64,000 nucleotides of DNA from Chlamydoabsidia padenii. Lineage: Eukaryota > Mucoromycota > Mucoromycetes > Mucorales > Cunninghamellaceae. Positions within the stretch are counted from its first letter, which is position 1. Every line of letters starts with the position of its first letter. A model generated the notes under the pieces. It did no database searches. It had not been told where the DNA came from and saw nothing but the letters and a program-made list of their open reading frames with translations. Where the stretch lies: assembly GCA_025330725.1 (NCBI GenBank), contig JAIWND010000026.1:1-64000 (forward strand). Reading direction: 5' to 3'. This document shows positions 36,213 to 47,450 of this stretch, in pieces. A program made the position numbers and the translations under genes.

Positions 36213-37922
36213 CCTGTTGACTTCACGCATGTATAAGACATCACCATTATCCAATTTGATTAAACTAGACGCTTCATTTTCGGTGGCAGGTTCTTGTTGA
36301 GAATGTCCATTATTGAGAGTCGTAGAATCTTGATCCCCATTGTTATATCTTTGTTGCAATTCATTGTCAGGATCATTGTGGTCGGGATTTGATTTTCTTT
36401 GTGTATCCAAATCATCTGATAAAGGAGATTGCACCAATTCGCCCTTGTCCTTTCTTCCTCCATTATCGTCACCTCCATTGTCCAGTAGTAAAGATGGTTG
36501 ATCATTAGGTGTAGAATTTTGTGTTCGATCAGCAACCCTATGAGAGAGAAAGAGATGGATTAAAAATTTAAAGACATGCTTGATTCCCTTCTTTATTCAT
36601 AGTTTGCTTACCCATAGATACATTCAATGTCAATCACCACATCAATCATATCACTGCATAATTCGTAAGATTGCATATCCACCGGAGAGCTGTCAGTGGC
36701 GATGTAAATCTTGGTCAAGGTATCAAATAAGTAAGCCTTGTCAATTCCAGAGTTCTAATATAATAAAGTAAGATTAGTATTGAGCAGGGTTTCCTTTTTA
36801 TTGACTTACAGAGCAAAGCACATTGAGTAAATTTTCCAGTGTAGGTAGTTCCCGGATGAGTTTTTGTATGATTTTGCTGAAGGCTTCATAAATGGAGTGA
36901 TCATAGATACTTGTAAGGTAGTAAGTTAAATGAATATGGTCACATTCAGCGTCTTGAAGAGCGTCACTCATTCGTTGTTGGACATCACGTTGAGTATCTA
37001 TGTAAAGATAAATATATATAAAAAAGATTGTTAGTTTTCAAATCGTTGAATAGTATATACATGTCTTACCGATCTTGTAGTCATCAGATAATCCATCCAC
37101 CTTGTGTAAGAGTACTTCAAAGGTAATATTAGGATTTACCTTGTAAGCGCTGGTCACTGTATAGAATAGCCGACTAAGCGCATCACTATAATCATCTTGA
37201 GCATCAATTACAAAGATCAAAGCACCCACCGATTCAAAGATATCCAGCGAGTCGTAGGCAGGATCGAAGAAGTTGATTTGACCAGGAAAGTCCCAGATTT
37301 GAAAGTCTATAAAAGATCGTCTTTATCCATTCATATACATAAATAAAAGACATGGTCACAAAGGAATGAGTTATTCAAACATAAACATACCCACTACCCC
37401 TTTCTTCTTCCTTGACTTACGTGATATCTTCTCTTTGGATCTTGGTGGTGCTTTCGAGATAAAGAGTGTCATTCGGTGGCATCTTTCCAAACACCACACG
37501 TTGGATACTGGATTTACCACTCCTACAAGTGAATATAAACAGTATTAGTATCACCTTCTACAGTCCCCATAGGTTTAGTTTAATTGTCGTTATCCTTCAA
37601 GCATATTACCTTTGTAACCCCATCAAAAGAATCCGTGGTTTATCAGACCCAAATTGATCATCAATGACATCCCTAAGATATTAACCATATAATGAGATAA
37701 GAGAGAGAAAGAGAAAGAGAGAGACTTGGTTAGGAATATGACATTACCCGAGCCAAGTTTCTGCTTGTCAGCAAAGCTATTTTCCCATCTTTTTCTGTTT
37801 ACCCAGTATCGTATTCAGACGGATGTGTGTAGTCGAACTAGATAAAACCAAATAAAAGAAGAATGAGTAAAAAGGTAGCATAAACTGTCACATGTACTTG
37901 ATATCCCACCACATACGTCCAT
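35905..37922 (-). CDS. gtr2: Rag GTPase of RagC/D-Gtr2 type
   Basis: Nine exons (37922-37917, 37837-37803, 37672-37610, 37522-37421, 37320-37070, 36997-36810, 36754-36612, 36537-36214, 36109-35905) join in frame to 438 residues. The first exon codes only for Met-Asp. The G domain has the P-loop in [19 protein letters not shown], switch [17 protein letters not shown], and [12 protein letters not shown] at the G4 position, all as in RagC/Gtr2. [18 protein letters not shown] and [20 protein letters not shown] continue into the roadblock C-terminal domain ([29 protein letters not shown]). A hydrophilic insert of about 75 residues and a Gln-rich tail are lineage-specific. With a RagA/Gtr1 partner it recruits TORC1 to the vacuole according to amino-acid supply. 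The last intron contains a poly(T) run of about 38 nt. Confidence 0.96.
36170..36209. repeat. Long poly(T) tract in RagC last intron
   Basis: About 38 consecutive T on the plus strand (poly(A) in gene sense) right after the donor GTATA of the last intron. The purity of the run is visible; its true length may vary through polymerase slippage. Confidence 0.85.
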
Positions 37923-38320
37923 GAGAATCAATGAGAGTGCGAATAAAGAAGGAAAAAAAAAAAAAAAAAAATGTTGGCCTGGTCTTTTTGAACTTTTTAA
38001 ACCCAGTGCGGAAGTTGAATTTATCGTTTCTGTGTATGATCAAAAAAAGCTATTGATAAAGTTTGTTCAACGACGCTACCCAAGAAAATCACAATACAAA
38101 AAGTATAACCCTATCTGCAAAGATACCAAATACCATAGTGTCATATGTATATTATGTCATGCTAGAATGCTCATTGACAATATAATTTCCATTTATAAAC
38201 TATTTCATATGCCGACATGTCAGTCTGGATTGCATGCTGTATGGTGATATATATTTTTATTAAAAAACAAAAACAAAAAACTACAATGATAAAATCCTAC
38301 AAAAATAAATATATCTATAT
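37923..38320. other. RagC promoter and Tpa1 3' flank
   Basis: GCGGAAGTTGAA at 38008-38019 lies 86 bp upstream of the RagC ATG and fits the recurrent element. A poly(A) run lies at about 37954-37970. No coding sequence is supported. Confidence 0.55.
38008..38019 (-). promoter_or_regulatory. Candidate promoter element upstream of RagC
   Basis: GCGGAAGTTGAA on the plus strand, 86 bp before the start codon. Confidence 0.4.
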
Positions 38321-40112
38321 CTATTGTTCTTCTTCACCATCGGCCTTTTCTTCTTCTTCTTCTTCTTCTTCTTCAGGCAGATCATATTCAAACGCCACGT
38401 CCCATCGAGAGCCAGGAGCGCTTGCACTGATATACTTGATAAACCGCATGACACCTTCATCCCGTAGCACCAAAGATAATTCATTTTCACCTGCAGGCAC
38501 GGTCAAAAGAGCACCATCTTCATCAGCAGCCTTATAAACCGCGGCATCTTCTTCTTCGTCATGAGGAGCCATGTAACATTCATACCCACCAAATTCGCCA
38601 CTATCCCATTTATCTTGAGCATCGTCACCCAAAGAAGAAGCCATACAAAGCGTGACATCCATTACACCTTGACCACGAGTGTTGGTGGTGGCCAAACTAT
38701 AATCATGTCCAGGTCTAAACCGCCTGGCTTCCCCTCGATAACCAAGAGGTAAGAGTTGTGTAGCTACCGCCAGCCAATGTCGGAAAGGTTCACCAGCAAA
38801 CTTTTTCTTGAGATCGCCAAGAAGAGTTGAAGAAGGTTCGTCCTGGCTGTCATTGTTGTTTACCACCATATAACGATGTTTGTGTGGAGGACCCTGACAA
38901 TTCCAAGCACCACGTTGTGTTCCCGTCCCGTGTGGTGCCATCTTGTTCGCTTGACCAAATCCATCCTCTTTATCAGCATCCAAAACCGCCTTCTTGACCC
39001 GATCATAGAGTTCCTTGGTGAGGAAATCTTTGCATTGTACGGCTGATTCGTCCAAGAATTGTTGTGACATTTGAGCCAATGTGTCCATGCTAAGATAATG
39101 AGGATTCATCCATTCCGCCAATGAGACTAGATCTTCTTCTGTTAATCCTTCGGTGGCGTCGTCATCCAATGGTGTTTCGTAATGATCAAATTTGGCACTT
39201 GAATCTGTCTATAGTCAAAAAAAAAAAGCATGTTAGTGTATCATTATTCTATTTAAACCTCCTACCTCCACTCTAGAAAAGAATACAAAGTAAGAAGATG
39301 ATTACCTCTTCTTGAAGTTGTTCCAATGATGATTTAGCTTGACCTTCTTCCACAGCCGGGTTATAACCAGGTTCACCTTTTTGAGGGATATGGAACCAAC
39401 CAGAGATAGAGAGACGAGGTTTATCTTGAGCCACGACTTCTTCAACAGAATGGAAGGAATGGCCAGGCTGGACAGTAAACATGACAAATTGGTTCCATTG
39501 AGGAGGAATCACCACGGTAGGTTCAGTAGCTGGAATACCTTTTTGAATGACCGGATACAATTCCAGAGCTCCACCATCTTTGGGGTCCCAACGTTGGTCA
39601 GGGTCGGTCAAGTATAAGATAAACGACACCCGGCGAGTACCAATCACATCGTCGTGGTTGAGCAAATGACATCCATCGTTGTAGCTGTTGATGCTCATAT
39701 CCGTCTTGGAGCCAGAGAGAGGTCCACAATTGGTCACCGATGAGAGGAAATCCCGGAATTCTTGAGAGTAGAGAGCATTGCGCAGAGTAAACAAATGGCT
39801 GAGCTTGTCCAGTTCGTCTTGAGGGAGTCCATCGAGATTAGCCAAATCACCCGTTTGCCACACCTTGTAGATATCAGTTTCCTTGACAGTGAAATGAAGA
39901 TTACCAAGAATTTCTTTACGCACAGCACGAAGAAGACCGTCGTCCATTAGTTGATCGATTTTACAGTGGAGATAGGGTTGAGACGTTTGGAAGGAGTTGT
40001 GGATCTTGTCAATAGTAGCATCTTCAAGAAGACCAGAATGAAAGTGCTTTTTTTGTGAATCGAGTCGAGATCGTTTGGTCGCACGGTCAGCGTCGTTGTT
40101 TGGTGATGACAT
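38321..40112 (-). CDS. TPA1: Prolyl 3,4-dihydroxylase Tpa1/Ofd1
   Basis: Two exons (40112-39306, 39208-38321) join in frame to 564 residues (yeast Tpa1 644). The N-terminal double-stranded beta-helix holds the Fe(II) ligands H153 and D155 in LLNHDDVIG and H221 in PGHSFHSVEEV, and the 2-oxoglutarate-binding Arg233 in KPRLSISGWF. The second, degenerate DSBH domain is also present (FRHWLAVATQLLPLGYRGEA, RFRPGHDYSLATTN) and ends in an acidic Glu-rich tail encoded by TTC repeats. Tpa1 hydroxylates a proline of ribosomal protein uS12 and affects translation termination; the S. pombe orthologue Ofd1 controls sterol-regulatory factor turnover in response to oxygen. A strong promoter-type element lies 71 bp upstream, shared with the divergent AT-hook gene region. 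Confidence 0.96.
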
Positions 40113-40789
40113 GAGAGAAGAATTAAAAGTGGGAAAGAAGTGAAAGAAAAAAAAAATTTTTTTTTTTAGGTACCATTCAAATTTTCAAATCCCGCGCATC
40201 GTGTCAAAAAAGAAAAATTGAACCCCCGCTGTTCATGCAAAAGTGAATCGGACCTTATCAGATCACAGAAGTGACCCACCAATGGTTATGACGATAGGTG
40301 CCCGATCCTACCCTTTACTGGATCAATTAAATGCGAAAAAAAGAAAAGAAAAAAAAAAGATCTCAGGAATGCTTGACGTAGTATGATGGAAGAACATAAT
40401 AGTATTCGATTGAGAAGGATAATTTGATCATGTCCAACGTGATCATTGTTCCTTTTTACTGTTGTATGTATTGGGTGGCATGACTCTATATTTACGCTGA
40501 GCTTCAAAACAAAACAAAACAAAACAGATGTACGATGATCATTCCACATAATTCCCAATTGACAAGTATCTTTCCAGTATAGGGTGTAAATATTATTCTT
40601 TCAGAAGGTTATTTGCCAGTCGCATAACTCGTTTGAGACAAGCTGATCCTCCGATTATATCTATTTTCCTGGGTAAGATCGATCCCCTCCCTTCCCCCCA
40701 AAAAAACTTACTTTGTATAAAGCGTTTCCCTAAACTTCTTCATTCCCCCCCTTTTTTTTTCCTTCTCCTCTGTTTTGACAAAGAAGAAA
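40113..40789. other. Divergent promoter region between Tpa1 and the AT-hook gene
   Basis: About 0.68 kb. It holds the element at 40183-40195 and TTCATGCAAAA at 40232-40242, an AAAAC repeat near 40506-40525, and a C/T-rich stretch before the + gene. No convincing element lies close to the + gene's own start. Confidence 0.55.
40183..40195 (-). promoter_or_regulatory. Candidate promoter element upstream of Tpa1
   Basis: TTTCAAATCCCGC on the plus strand, directly followed by GC; 71 bp from the Tpa1 start, with TTCATGCAAAA 37 bp further upstream. Confidence 0.5.
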
Positions 40790-41479
40790 ATGGCAGATTC
40801 ATTTATCAACGATCTCTTTGACTTTGCACTTGTCTGGTCGACCTTTCCCAATTTTGATAATGAGAATTATACAGCAACAGGTTTCAACCAATTGAATGAA
40901 GATTGTTTTTTCAAAAATGACACTCTATTGATGCAAGAATTAGATCTTCTGTGGCCGGCGCAGCCTCCTGATCATGCAGATGTAAACTCCGACAACCCCC
41001 CTCTCTCACCCAGTTCCTCTCCCTCCACCCCTATCACACCCCCTGTTTTTCTACTTGTCCCCAAATCTTCTCGACGCAATACTCGTGTGGGATATTGTGA
41101 GCACCCCAAACACGAAATATATCGGCGCCCTGATTACCACTCGACTCCTGTCATTAAGCAACATCATCAACACTGTCACCAACTCTGTGACCATCATCAT
41201 TATCTACTCCATCATACTATGGAGGGTAGGAATCAGATCATAAACACGCCTCGTCGAGGTCGGCCTCCAAAAGGAACCAAACCATTGGAAAGAGTGTATA
41301 AAACCGCTCAACCTTTCCAAATGACCATTCGGCCTTTGCCCAAACGATTAGAAGCAGTGGTGGGGGAGTCCAATATCTATGTCTGCCTGACTTGTTTAAA
41401 ACGTTCCGATCTGGATACAGATTACTTGATTCATCCTGCTTATGTTGGTCCCCAATCTACAAAGAAGAAGAAGAAGTAG
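40790..41479 (+). CDS. Small AT-hook protein, otherwise unrecognised
   Basis: Single exon of 229 residues from ATG 40790; the frame extends five codons upstream only through TTG. The N-terminal half is acidic and aromatic (NDLFDFALVWSTFPNFDNEN), then Ser/Pro-rich (PPLSPSSSPSTPITPP), like an activation region. A His-rich segment (about 124-143) precedes a textbook AT-hook TPRRGRPPKGTK (153-164), which binds the minor groove of AT-rich DNA. A CxxC pair (199-202) lies near the C-terminus, which ends in five Lys encoded by AAG repeats running into TAG repeats. It is probably a nuclear regulator. The family is not recognised, and it is possibly lineage-specific. Confidence 0.75.
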   Translation: MADSFINDLFDFALVWSTFPNFDNENYTATGFNQLNEDCFFKNDTLLMQELDLLWPAQPPDHADVNSDNPPLSPSSSPSTPITPPVFLLVPKSSRRNTRVGYCEHPKHEIYRRPDYHSTPVIKQHHQHCHQLCDHHHYLLHHTMEGRNQIINTPRRGRPPKGTKPLERVYKTAQPFQMTIRPLPKRLEAVVGESNIYVCLTCLKRSDLDTDYLIHPAYVGPQSTKKKKK

Positions 41480-41619
41480 TAGTAGTAGTCATCAAGTCTT
41501 AAGTGTGTGAATAAAAGACACTAAAATAAAATAAAATAAAGACGATGTATTGGCAAATCATAAGTTTATTATAATAAAAAGCATAATGAAAGCATAATAA
41601 AAGCATATACAATAAAGTC
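41480..41619. other. Convergent 3' flanks
   Basis: Only 140 bp separate the stops of the AT-hook gene and the HSF-type gene. TAG triplet repeats at 41479-41489 are followed by AATAAA-like runs usable for polyadenylation on both strands. Confidence 0.6.
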
Positions 41620-43523
41620 CTAATCCTGTTGATGTGGTGAAGGGGTCGTCATTCCTTGTTCTTGTCGATGTGGTGAAGTTGCCATTCCTTGTGGCGGTTT
41701 TTGATTCATATTGTGTTTTGCTGTGTCAAACGAAAAGTTGACTTCATTTTGTCGGTTACCCAGTTTATCAGAGCTTGTGTTAGTGCCTGAAGAAGAAGCC
41801 AATGTTGTCCCACCGTTCCCAAAGTTATGAATATGCATATGATGATCCTTTTTAGCCGTTTCGGTAGCTTGCTGAGGTTTATACGTGTTGTAGTTGCCAT
41901 TGCTGTATAATTCGTCCTCCGTCCTAGCCTCGATAATCGCAATGCTGTTTTTATCTGAGGATTGATCGTAACCTGGGTCATTGTCGTTGCTATTCTGGCG
42001 GCGACAACTATGATGGTGATAGTGATGATGGTGATGATGATGATGATGGTGCTGCTGGTGGTAGCGGTGGTGGGAAATTTGATTAGGTTGATTATCATTA
42101 CTGGGATCATGGGAGTCATCACCATCAGGTAGCATCGGATCTATCAAAAAAGAAACATTAAAATCTTATTGTCATTATCATGTCGATCATTCTTCAAATT
42201 ACCTTGTGTCGTTCCTTGAGAAGATTTATTTGAAATGGGTTGTGTTTGGGATACTACAATCAAAAAAAAAAGTCATTTAGGCACAAACCTGGGAGAATCA
42301 CTCTATGTATTTACCTTTTCCACTGTGGAACTTGTTCACAGAAGACAGACGATCCACCATATAAAGCATATGCTAGTGTTAAAAAAAAAAAAAAGGAGAG
42401 AGAGAGAGAGAGAGAGAGAGAGATCAATATGACTATATATGGCGCTTGATGCAAGAGTTCTTTTTTCTACCTACATTATATTGTCTTGCCATATACCGTT
42501 TCAAATCGACCAGTTCAGATTCAGGGTTTACGGCCCGTGATTGAAGTTCATTGATTTCCGGACCAAGTGAGCTGCAAATCGTTCCATTAGGTAGTGCCAA
42601 GTGGTCGACGCCGCTTTGATGTCCACCACCCTGATTGCTGATCATATGCATGTTGTATCGGCTGCTTGCAGATATCCCGTGATTGCTCCCAATGTCGCTG
42701 TCGGAGGATATGTCAGAAGCGTTATCATTCTCTTCGCTACTGCTACCATTGGTTGATGAATCGCTATAGTGCAATGCCCTGTGGTTATCATAGACTTGAG
42801 TATGAGACGATAGTAGTGAAGAGATGGGCATACATTTTCTTGGGTGAGAGATTGATGATGAAGAGGCTTGTGGAGGCAGTTCAAGGTCGGGCTGTGGTGT
42901 TTCAAAAGCTGCATATCGAGAAGTCTGTGGGCGCGGAGTTTGTAAAAGATGACGATCCTGTTGAGGTGGTTGCAAGTCCAGATCCATATTAGAGGAAAAA
43001 GAGCCCCTTTTCGAGTTTCGGCGAATCTTTCGTATATTTTGTCGCCCATATTGATTAAACAGTGGATGGTGAAATTCATAGACTTGATGACCTCGTCCAG
43101 GATTATGTTGGTTGCTGAGTTTGTGGAATCCATATACTATGTAAAAAGGGTGTCAGTGCGAAGCAGATTTCCCCCCCCCATTCCCAACTTACTGTTTAGT
43201 TGTCTGACAAAGCTGGTCCAGTTATTATGTCTGAAGTATTGAGGTAGCACCGTTTTGGCGAATTGACGTGTATCATACACACAGAATCTGTTACCACCGC
43301 TAGACCAGCCTATGAGTTCCTGAATCCTAGTATCGTTTACCATACTAATATCAATATATATTAAAAAGTTAGTAAGTTTATACTGTATATCGTTATTACC
43401 TTGTACTTACTCGAAGAGCTTGGATATAAACATTGCTACCTTGGAAGGTTCCACCCGGAAGGCATAGGCGTCTTGAGTAGGTCTTTGGTCGCTGTTTTTC
43501 GCAGAGTCATTACTATGCAACAT
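41620..43523 (-). CDS. HSF-type transcription factor
   Basis: Six exons (43523-43411, 43344-43193, 43136-42475, 42372-42315, 42253-42203, 42140-41620) join in frame to 518 residues. The winged-helix HSF domain occupies about residues 27-130: AMFISKLFDMVNDTRIQELI, then FVRQLNIYGFHKL and HQVYEFHHPLFNQYGRQNIR. FVRQLNxYGFHK is the recognition-helix signature. A weak heptad segment (about 285-325: ELQSRAVNPESELVDLKRYM) may serve as an HR-A/B-like oligomerisation region. The tail is Ser/Gln-rich with a run of His (H10) near residue 370. It binds nGAAn-type sites in the nucleus; whether it is the heat-shock regulator or an Hsf2/Sfl1/Skn7-type relative cannot be decided, and there is no receiver domain. 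The start at 43523 is the ATG that adds the full first helix. Confidence 0.9.
42396..42422. repeat. (GA)n microsatellite in HSF-type gene intron
   Basis: About 13 GA units preceded by a poly(A) run, inside the intron between 42475 and 42372. In gene sense this is an A/G-poor, TC-rich tract near the 5' splice side. Confidence 0.85.
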
Positions 43524-44157
43524 GCTGCAATATTTAGCAATTGCCAAATTAAGAGTAATCACAGACAGAGGGAGAGAAGAAGGAGAAGGAGAAGGAGAAG
43601 AGCAGTACCCGGAGATTGATTGTTGTCAAATCAAAACCATGTAAATAACAATAGTGAGTTCAGTTTCCAAATAGCAAGTCAATAATAACCTTACCTGACA
43701 GTAGAATCCCACAATAGGATGATCAGGTAAAAAAAAAAGAATTGTAATTCAATCGGTGTGATTGAAGAAAGAAAGAGAAAACAGAAAAAGAAAAGTTGCA
43801 TCGGTTCTTAAAACCGCCCCTCGTATCACATGTTTTCAAACGCCGCTAAGCGTTCAACTCCTTAAGGGATAAAAGACATGTATACAATCAAGCTTGCATC
43901 AAAGGGAAAAATGAAAGATTATCTTAATTGTACTTGAAGTACCAGCATCTTTAATCAAGTATTATACAACAAAACATGTGTATGAAAATGTTATACAAGG
44001 TGCATGCATAAATGACATCTGAGAAGCATTCAATCAAAAATTCGATTTACAGTAAACATGAATGGAGATAAATCAAAGACAAGCTTTTATTAGGCAATCA
44101 AAATAAAGACAATAACTATGACTAAAAGAAGAGTGGGGGGAAAGTTTGGTAACTAAA
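43524..44157. other. HSF-type gene promoter and Med6 3' flank
   Basis: TTTTCAAACGCCGC at 43832-43845 (309 bp upstream of the ATG) and TTAAAACCGCCCC about 20 bp before it are variants of the recurrent element. A GGAGAA-type repeat lies at about 43570-43602. No coding sequence is supported. Confidence 0.5.
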
Positions 44158-45074
44158 CTAAAGTTGTTTGTCTGTGGTATTAGGTGATGATTTCTTCCTT
44201 CGTTTCGTAATGACTTGACCTGGTCCTTCGTCCACCATTTTCTTTTTAGAACGTTTTGATCCACCATCCTATTTGTCCCAAGTTTAAAATAAAAAAAATA
44301 AAAAAAAAAATAAAAAAAAAAGGTAGGGGGGGAAAGGTAGGGATTAGATCCAAGTGGGTATTCCTCGGTCATCTTACCGATAAGAGTCCTTCAGACGATT
44401 GGAATTTGGAGACCAAAGAAGAAGACGTTGGAGGTGGAGTAGATATGATTGTATCCTGGCGATCAATACTATGTCTTGTTTGTTCGACACTTATGGCAGA
44501 AGTATCAATGGCGCGATCCATACACATTCGGAATGCTTGGTTTTCTTGTGCCCGTAACATATTTAATTGACCTATAAAAGGAAGAGAAGGATTAAGATTG
44601 AGAGTTGATCTGCACTGTTATACTTCTATTTTATTACCTTTTTCAATCTTCTCCTTTGGTGTTTTCCAATTATATCCTTTCGAGGGGTTAAAGTTCATCA
44701 CAGACTGTGTTTCTTTGAAGGCTTTATTTACAAATAAAAGACTGGTAAGCTGTATGATGTAGAGATGAGATCAGTAACTGTTTCCCTATAATGCCCCTTT
44801 CCCTCCTCCCCTCCTCCTTACCAAACGATTTGCAATAACAGAGTAGATAGTTGGTGATTGATAAATGTTGGCACCCATGATATAATAAGTTGAAATCGGA
44901 TTCACTGGGAAGAAGGAAAAAATTAATAAAAGTACACAATACAGGACCAGTTAGATATATTTACCATCATCAGGAGCCGGACCACGACGGTATCTTTTTT
45001 GAATAACCCAAACAGGTGGTTGTTCATGAGTAATAGCAAACTCCACACCTGTCATTTTCCTAAAGCATGATTAA

Positions 45075-45106
<32 letters not shown>

Positions 45107-45476
45107 GAGAGGAGGAGGAGGAGGGAGAGAGAGAGTTAAAGTTTCTGTCCATCATTATTCATCAGCTTGAGTTTACCGTAAAGCTTCCACCGTTGCTTCG
45201 TGAGATTGTCGTAGATCATTATATTGTGTTTGCATGGATAAGATTTGATTATTGCTTTGACGGTCCCAAAAAGGCGACATTGCAAAATATTCAAGTACCA
45301 TGTGTTGATTTTGGAATCCACCGACACGCTATTTCAAATCACCCAAACAAACAAAGATAAAGAGTTAACTACACATTACTTGATTGATATCAAGCAAAGT
45401 TACTCCTTACCTCAAGCCAATTAGTATCCCGCCATTCTACACTTGTTAAATCTTCTACAGCCGATGAGCGTTGCAT
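44158..45476 (-). CDS. MED6: Mediator complex subunit 6
   Basis: Seven exons (45476-45411, 45328-45177, 45059-44965, 44904-44822, 44749-44638, 44571-44378, 44268-44158) join in frame to 270 residues. The order of conserved blocks follows Med6: SVEWRDTNWLE; VLEYFAMSPFWDRQSNNQIL; RKMTGVEFAITHEQPPVWVI; VNPISTYYIMGANIYQSPTI; SLLFVNKAFKETQSVMNFNP; SKGYNWKTP. The C-terminal part (GQLNMLRAQENQAFRMCMDR, then a Ser/Pro stretch and a Lys/Arg-rich end) is diverged. Med6 is part of the Mediator head module that links activators to RNA polymerase II. A clear promoter-type element GGCGGAATTTGAA (gene sense) lies 68 bp upstream. The last intron contains T/A-rich runs. Confidence 0.95.
45082..45134. repeat. 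Low-complexity A/G tract in Med6 intron
   Basis: A long A run, a G run and GAG/GA repeats fill most of the intron between 45177 and 45059. In gene sense it is a long pyrimidine tract before the acceptor side. Confidence 0.7.
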
Positions 45477-45543
45477 GAGTAGGTTGGATGAAGGGAGAAA
45501 GTAGATGAGCCAGGAGGAAAAAAAAAATTGTCTTACCGTGAAA

Positions 45544-45556
45544 TTCAAATTCCGCC
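45544..45556 (-). promoter_or_regulatory. Candidate promoter element upstream of Med6
   Basis: TTCAAATTCCGCC on the plus strand, 68 bp upstream of the Med6 start. Confidence 0.5.
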
Positions 45557-45680
45557 TCCGCTCCGTGAACTGATTCAACGGGAATTCAACTCTTCATTCT
45601 TTCATTTTATATAATGTGCATCCAAGGAATTCCATGCTATTTGACTCAAGCAGAGAAGAGTGGGTTTGATCCGCTTGAGC

Positions 45681-45793
45681 ATCAATTCTGTCCCTTCATT
45701 AGAAGATCCAGATGTGTATCAATACTATCCCTTCATTAAGAAGGTCCATGCGTATATCAATACTATCCCTTCATTAAGAAGGTCCATGCGTGT
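45681..45793. repeat. Three-copy tandem repeat, period 37-38 bp
   Basis: Copies begin at 45681, 45718 and 45756 and share ATCAATACTATCCCTTCATT followed by AAGAAGGTCCATGCG. Copies 2 and 3 are nearly identical and copy 1 is diverged, so the last duplication is recent. Confidence 0.85.
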
Positions 45794-45995
45794 GAAAAGG
45801 AGCACTCTGTGCTGTGTGTCCTACAATGATTGGAACCAAAAAAAAAAAAAAAAAAAAGTCGGGTGTAAAACGAGATCATAACGATTCCCCAAGTTTGCCG
45901 GAATTTCAATATTTTCATGCATAAACATTAGTACAAAAGACATTATACAAAAAGAGTTTTTTTATTGTCGATTAATAAATTTAAAAAAAAGTTTG

Positions 45996-47450
45996 CTATT
46001 CTAAAAAGTTATAAAACTGAGACATTGCATCCCCGTTATCTTGATGCTGGAGAGGGTTGGGTTGTTGTTGTTGTTGTTGTTGTTGCTGGGGTAAAGGCAC
46101 GGGAATCGTAGTGGTACTGTTAGGTTGTTGTTGCTGATTGGGCGGAAAGACCGGATGATGGTGTTGGAAACCAAGATCACTCAGTCTATGTGTCAACTGT
46201 TGAATAGGTAGAGATGATTGTCTGTGTTGAGATAGCATTGGTGAATCCGAGGAAGATGATGGTGGTTGCTTTGAAGAGAGAAGCCGTTGTTGTTCATTGT
46301 ATAGACGATTGGTTAATTCGGCTTTTCGACCCGCCACAGATAAGTTTCTTTTCCGTAATAAATCCTTCAGTTCGGCTACAGTAATGTCGTTAAAGTTGAC
46401 GTGGCGTAGTTTTTCATCTAGCTGGTGTTGATCCAATGCAACAGGTGCGGCATGTCGTGGATGAGATGCTGGATTACGCTGGATTTGAATAGGTAGTGGT
46501 TTGGTGTAAGGTGGCTGTTGCTGAGCAGGTGGTGGTGCTAATTGTTGTTCAAGTAAAGACGGTTGTTGAGATGAAAGGGTGGATTCTAATGGCAACACCA
46601 TAGATTGTGGTGGTGAAAGTTGATGTTGTAAATCGTGAATGTTTTGCTGAGGTGAGTATGTCATGTCCGGTGCAATAGTAGATCTGGAGGCTTCGAATAA
46701 AGGTGGCACCAAGGATTGATGTACTGAATGCTGAAGATGATACTGGTGATGATGGTGGTGATGATTATGATGATCCACCATTTGTTTTTTAGTACCACTA
46801 TAGAATATAGAAGGAAGTGAAGATGATCGTCTTCTTCGATGACCTTTAAACGGGAGTCCTAGTGATTGATTGTTGTTGATCCTGTTCCCTTGTTGATGAT
46901 GTTGCTGAGCCTGAGGTGAAGTCATTGACATGTCAGATTGTGGTGAGAAGGATTGTGATAAAGGTGGAGGTGGTGGCATCTATAAAAAAAAAAAAAAAGA
47001 GAGAGAGAATCAATAACCACAGTAGTCTTGAATTCCACTTACTGATGTGTTAGTCGGCACAGGGATTTCATCAATTGTTGGCATTCCTTCAGAATGATTC
47101 TGTTGATAATTTGGAGGACCATCAATATTAATAAGCTTCATATCCAAGTTTTCTTCATTCATGTGTGTAGAAGAAGGAAATCGAAACCAATCGTCGTGTT
47201 CGTCCAAAGGTAAAGAGGACGAAGTGAACTCCGGAATGCAGACATCGTCAAATAAGTGAGGGTCGTAAGCGTCAGTTATAAAGTCTGTGGCAAATGAGGA
47301 CGGTGGTAAACGTTGTTGTTGTTGACTTGGTAAAGGTAAAGATGACGATAAATAATCATAGTCATCGTGGTAATGTTGAGGCTCTTGATGGTGGTGATCC
47401 AACTGTTGGTCCAACTGTGGTTGTTGTGAGAATGGAGGGTGTGAGAGCAT
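45996..47450 (-). CDS. Gln/His-rich SAP-domain protein
   Basis: Two exons (47450-47043, 46979-45996) join in frame to 463 residues. Most of the protein is low complexity: Gln, Pro, Ser and His runs, with an acidic aromatic segment (DEHDDWFRFPSSTHM) that looks like an activation region. A single SAP motif lies at about residues 333-365: NDITVAELKDLLRKRNLSVA followed by GRKAELTNRL, with the conserved Leu, Gly and Lys spacing. SAP motifs bind scaffold-attachment or other DNA and often RNA. The combination of Gln-rich activation-like regions and SAP suggests a transcriptional coactivator, but there is no MADS-, PIAS- or RPEL-type partner domain. It ends QFYNFLE. Specific function is unknown. Confidence 0.82.

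Larger units (their letters stand above)
45477..45995. other. Med6 promoter and SAP-gene 3' flank
   Basis: It holds the element at 45544-45556, a three-copy tandem repeat at 45681-45793, an 18-nt poly(A) run near 45840-45857, and GCCGGAATTTCAAT followed by TTCATGCAT at 45898-45922. A 73-codon open frame at 45660-45881 is made of the tandem repeat and is not called. Confidence 0.6.

Noticed and set aside
37745..37773. 29-nt block in RagC intron 2 with AG and GT borders
   Set aside because: Including it breaks the frame into the GTPase domain; joining 37803 directly to 37672 restores it, so the block is intronic.
45660..45881. 73-codon frame in the Med6/SAP spacer
   Set aside because: It is composed of the 38-bp tandem repeat and begins with a non-ATG codon.
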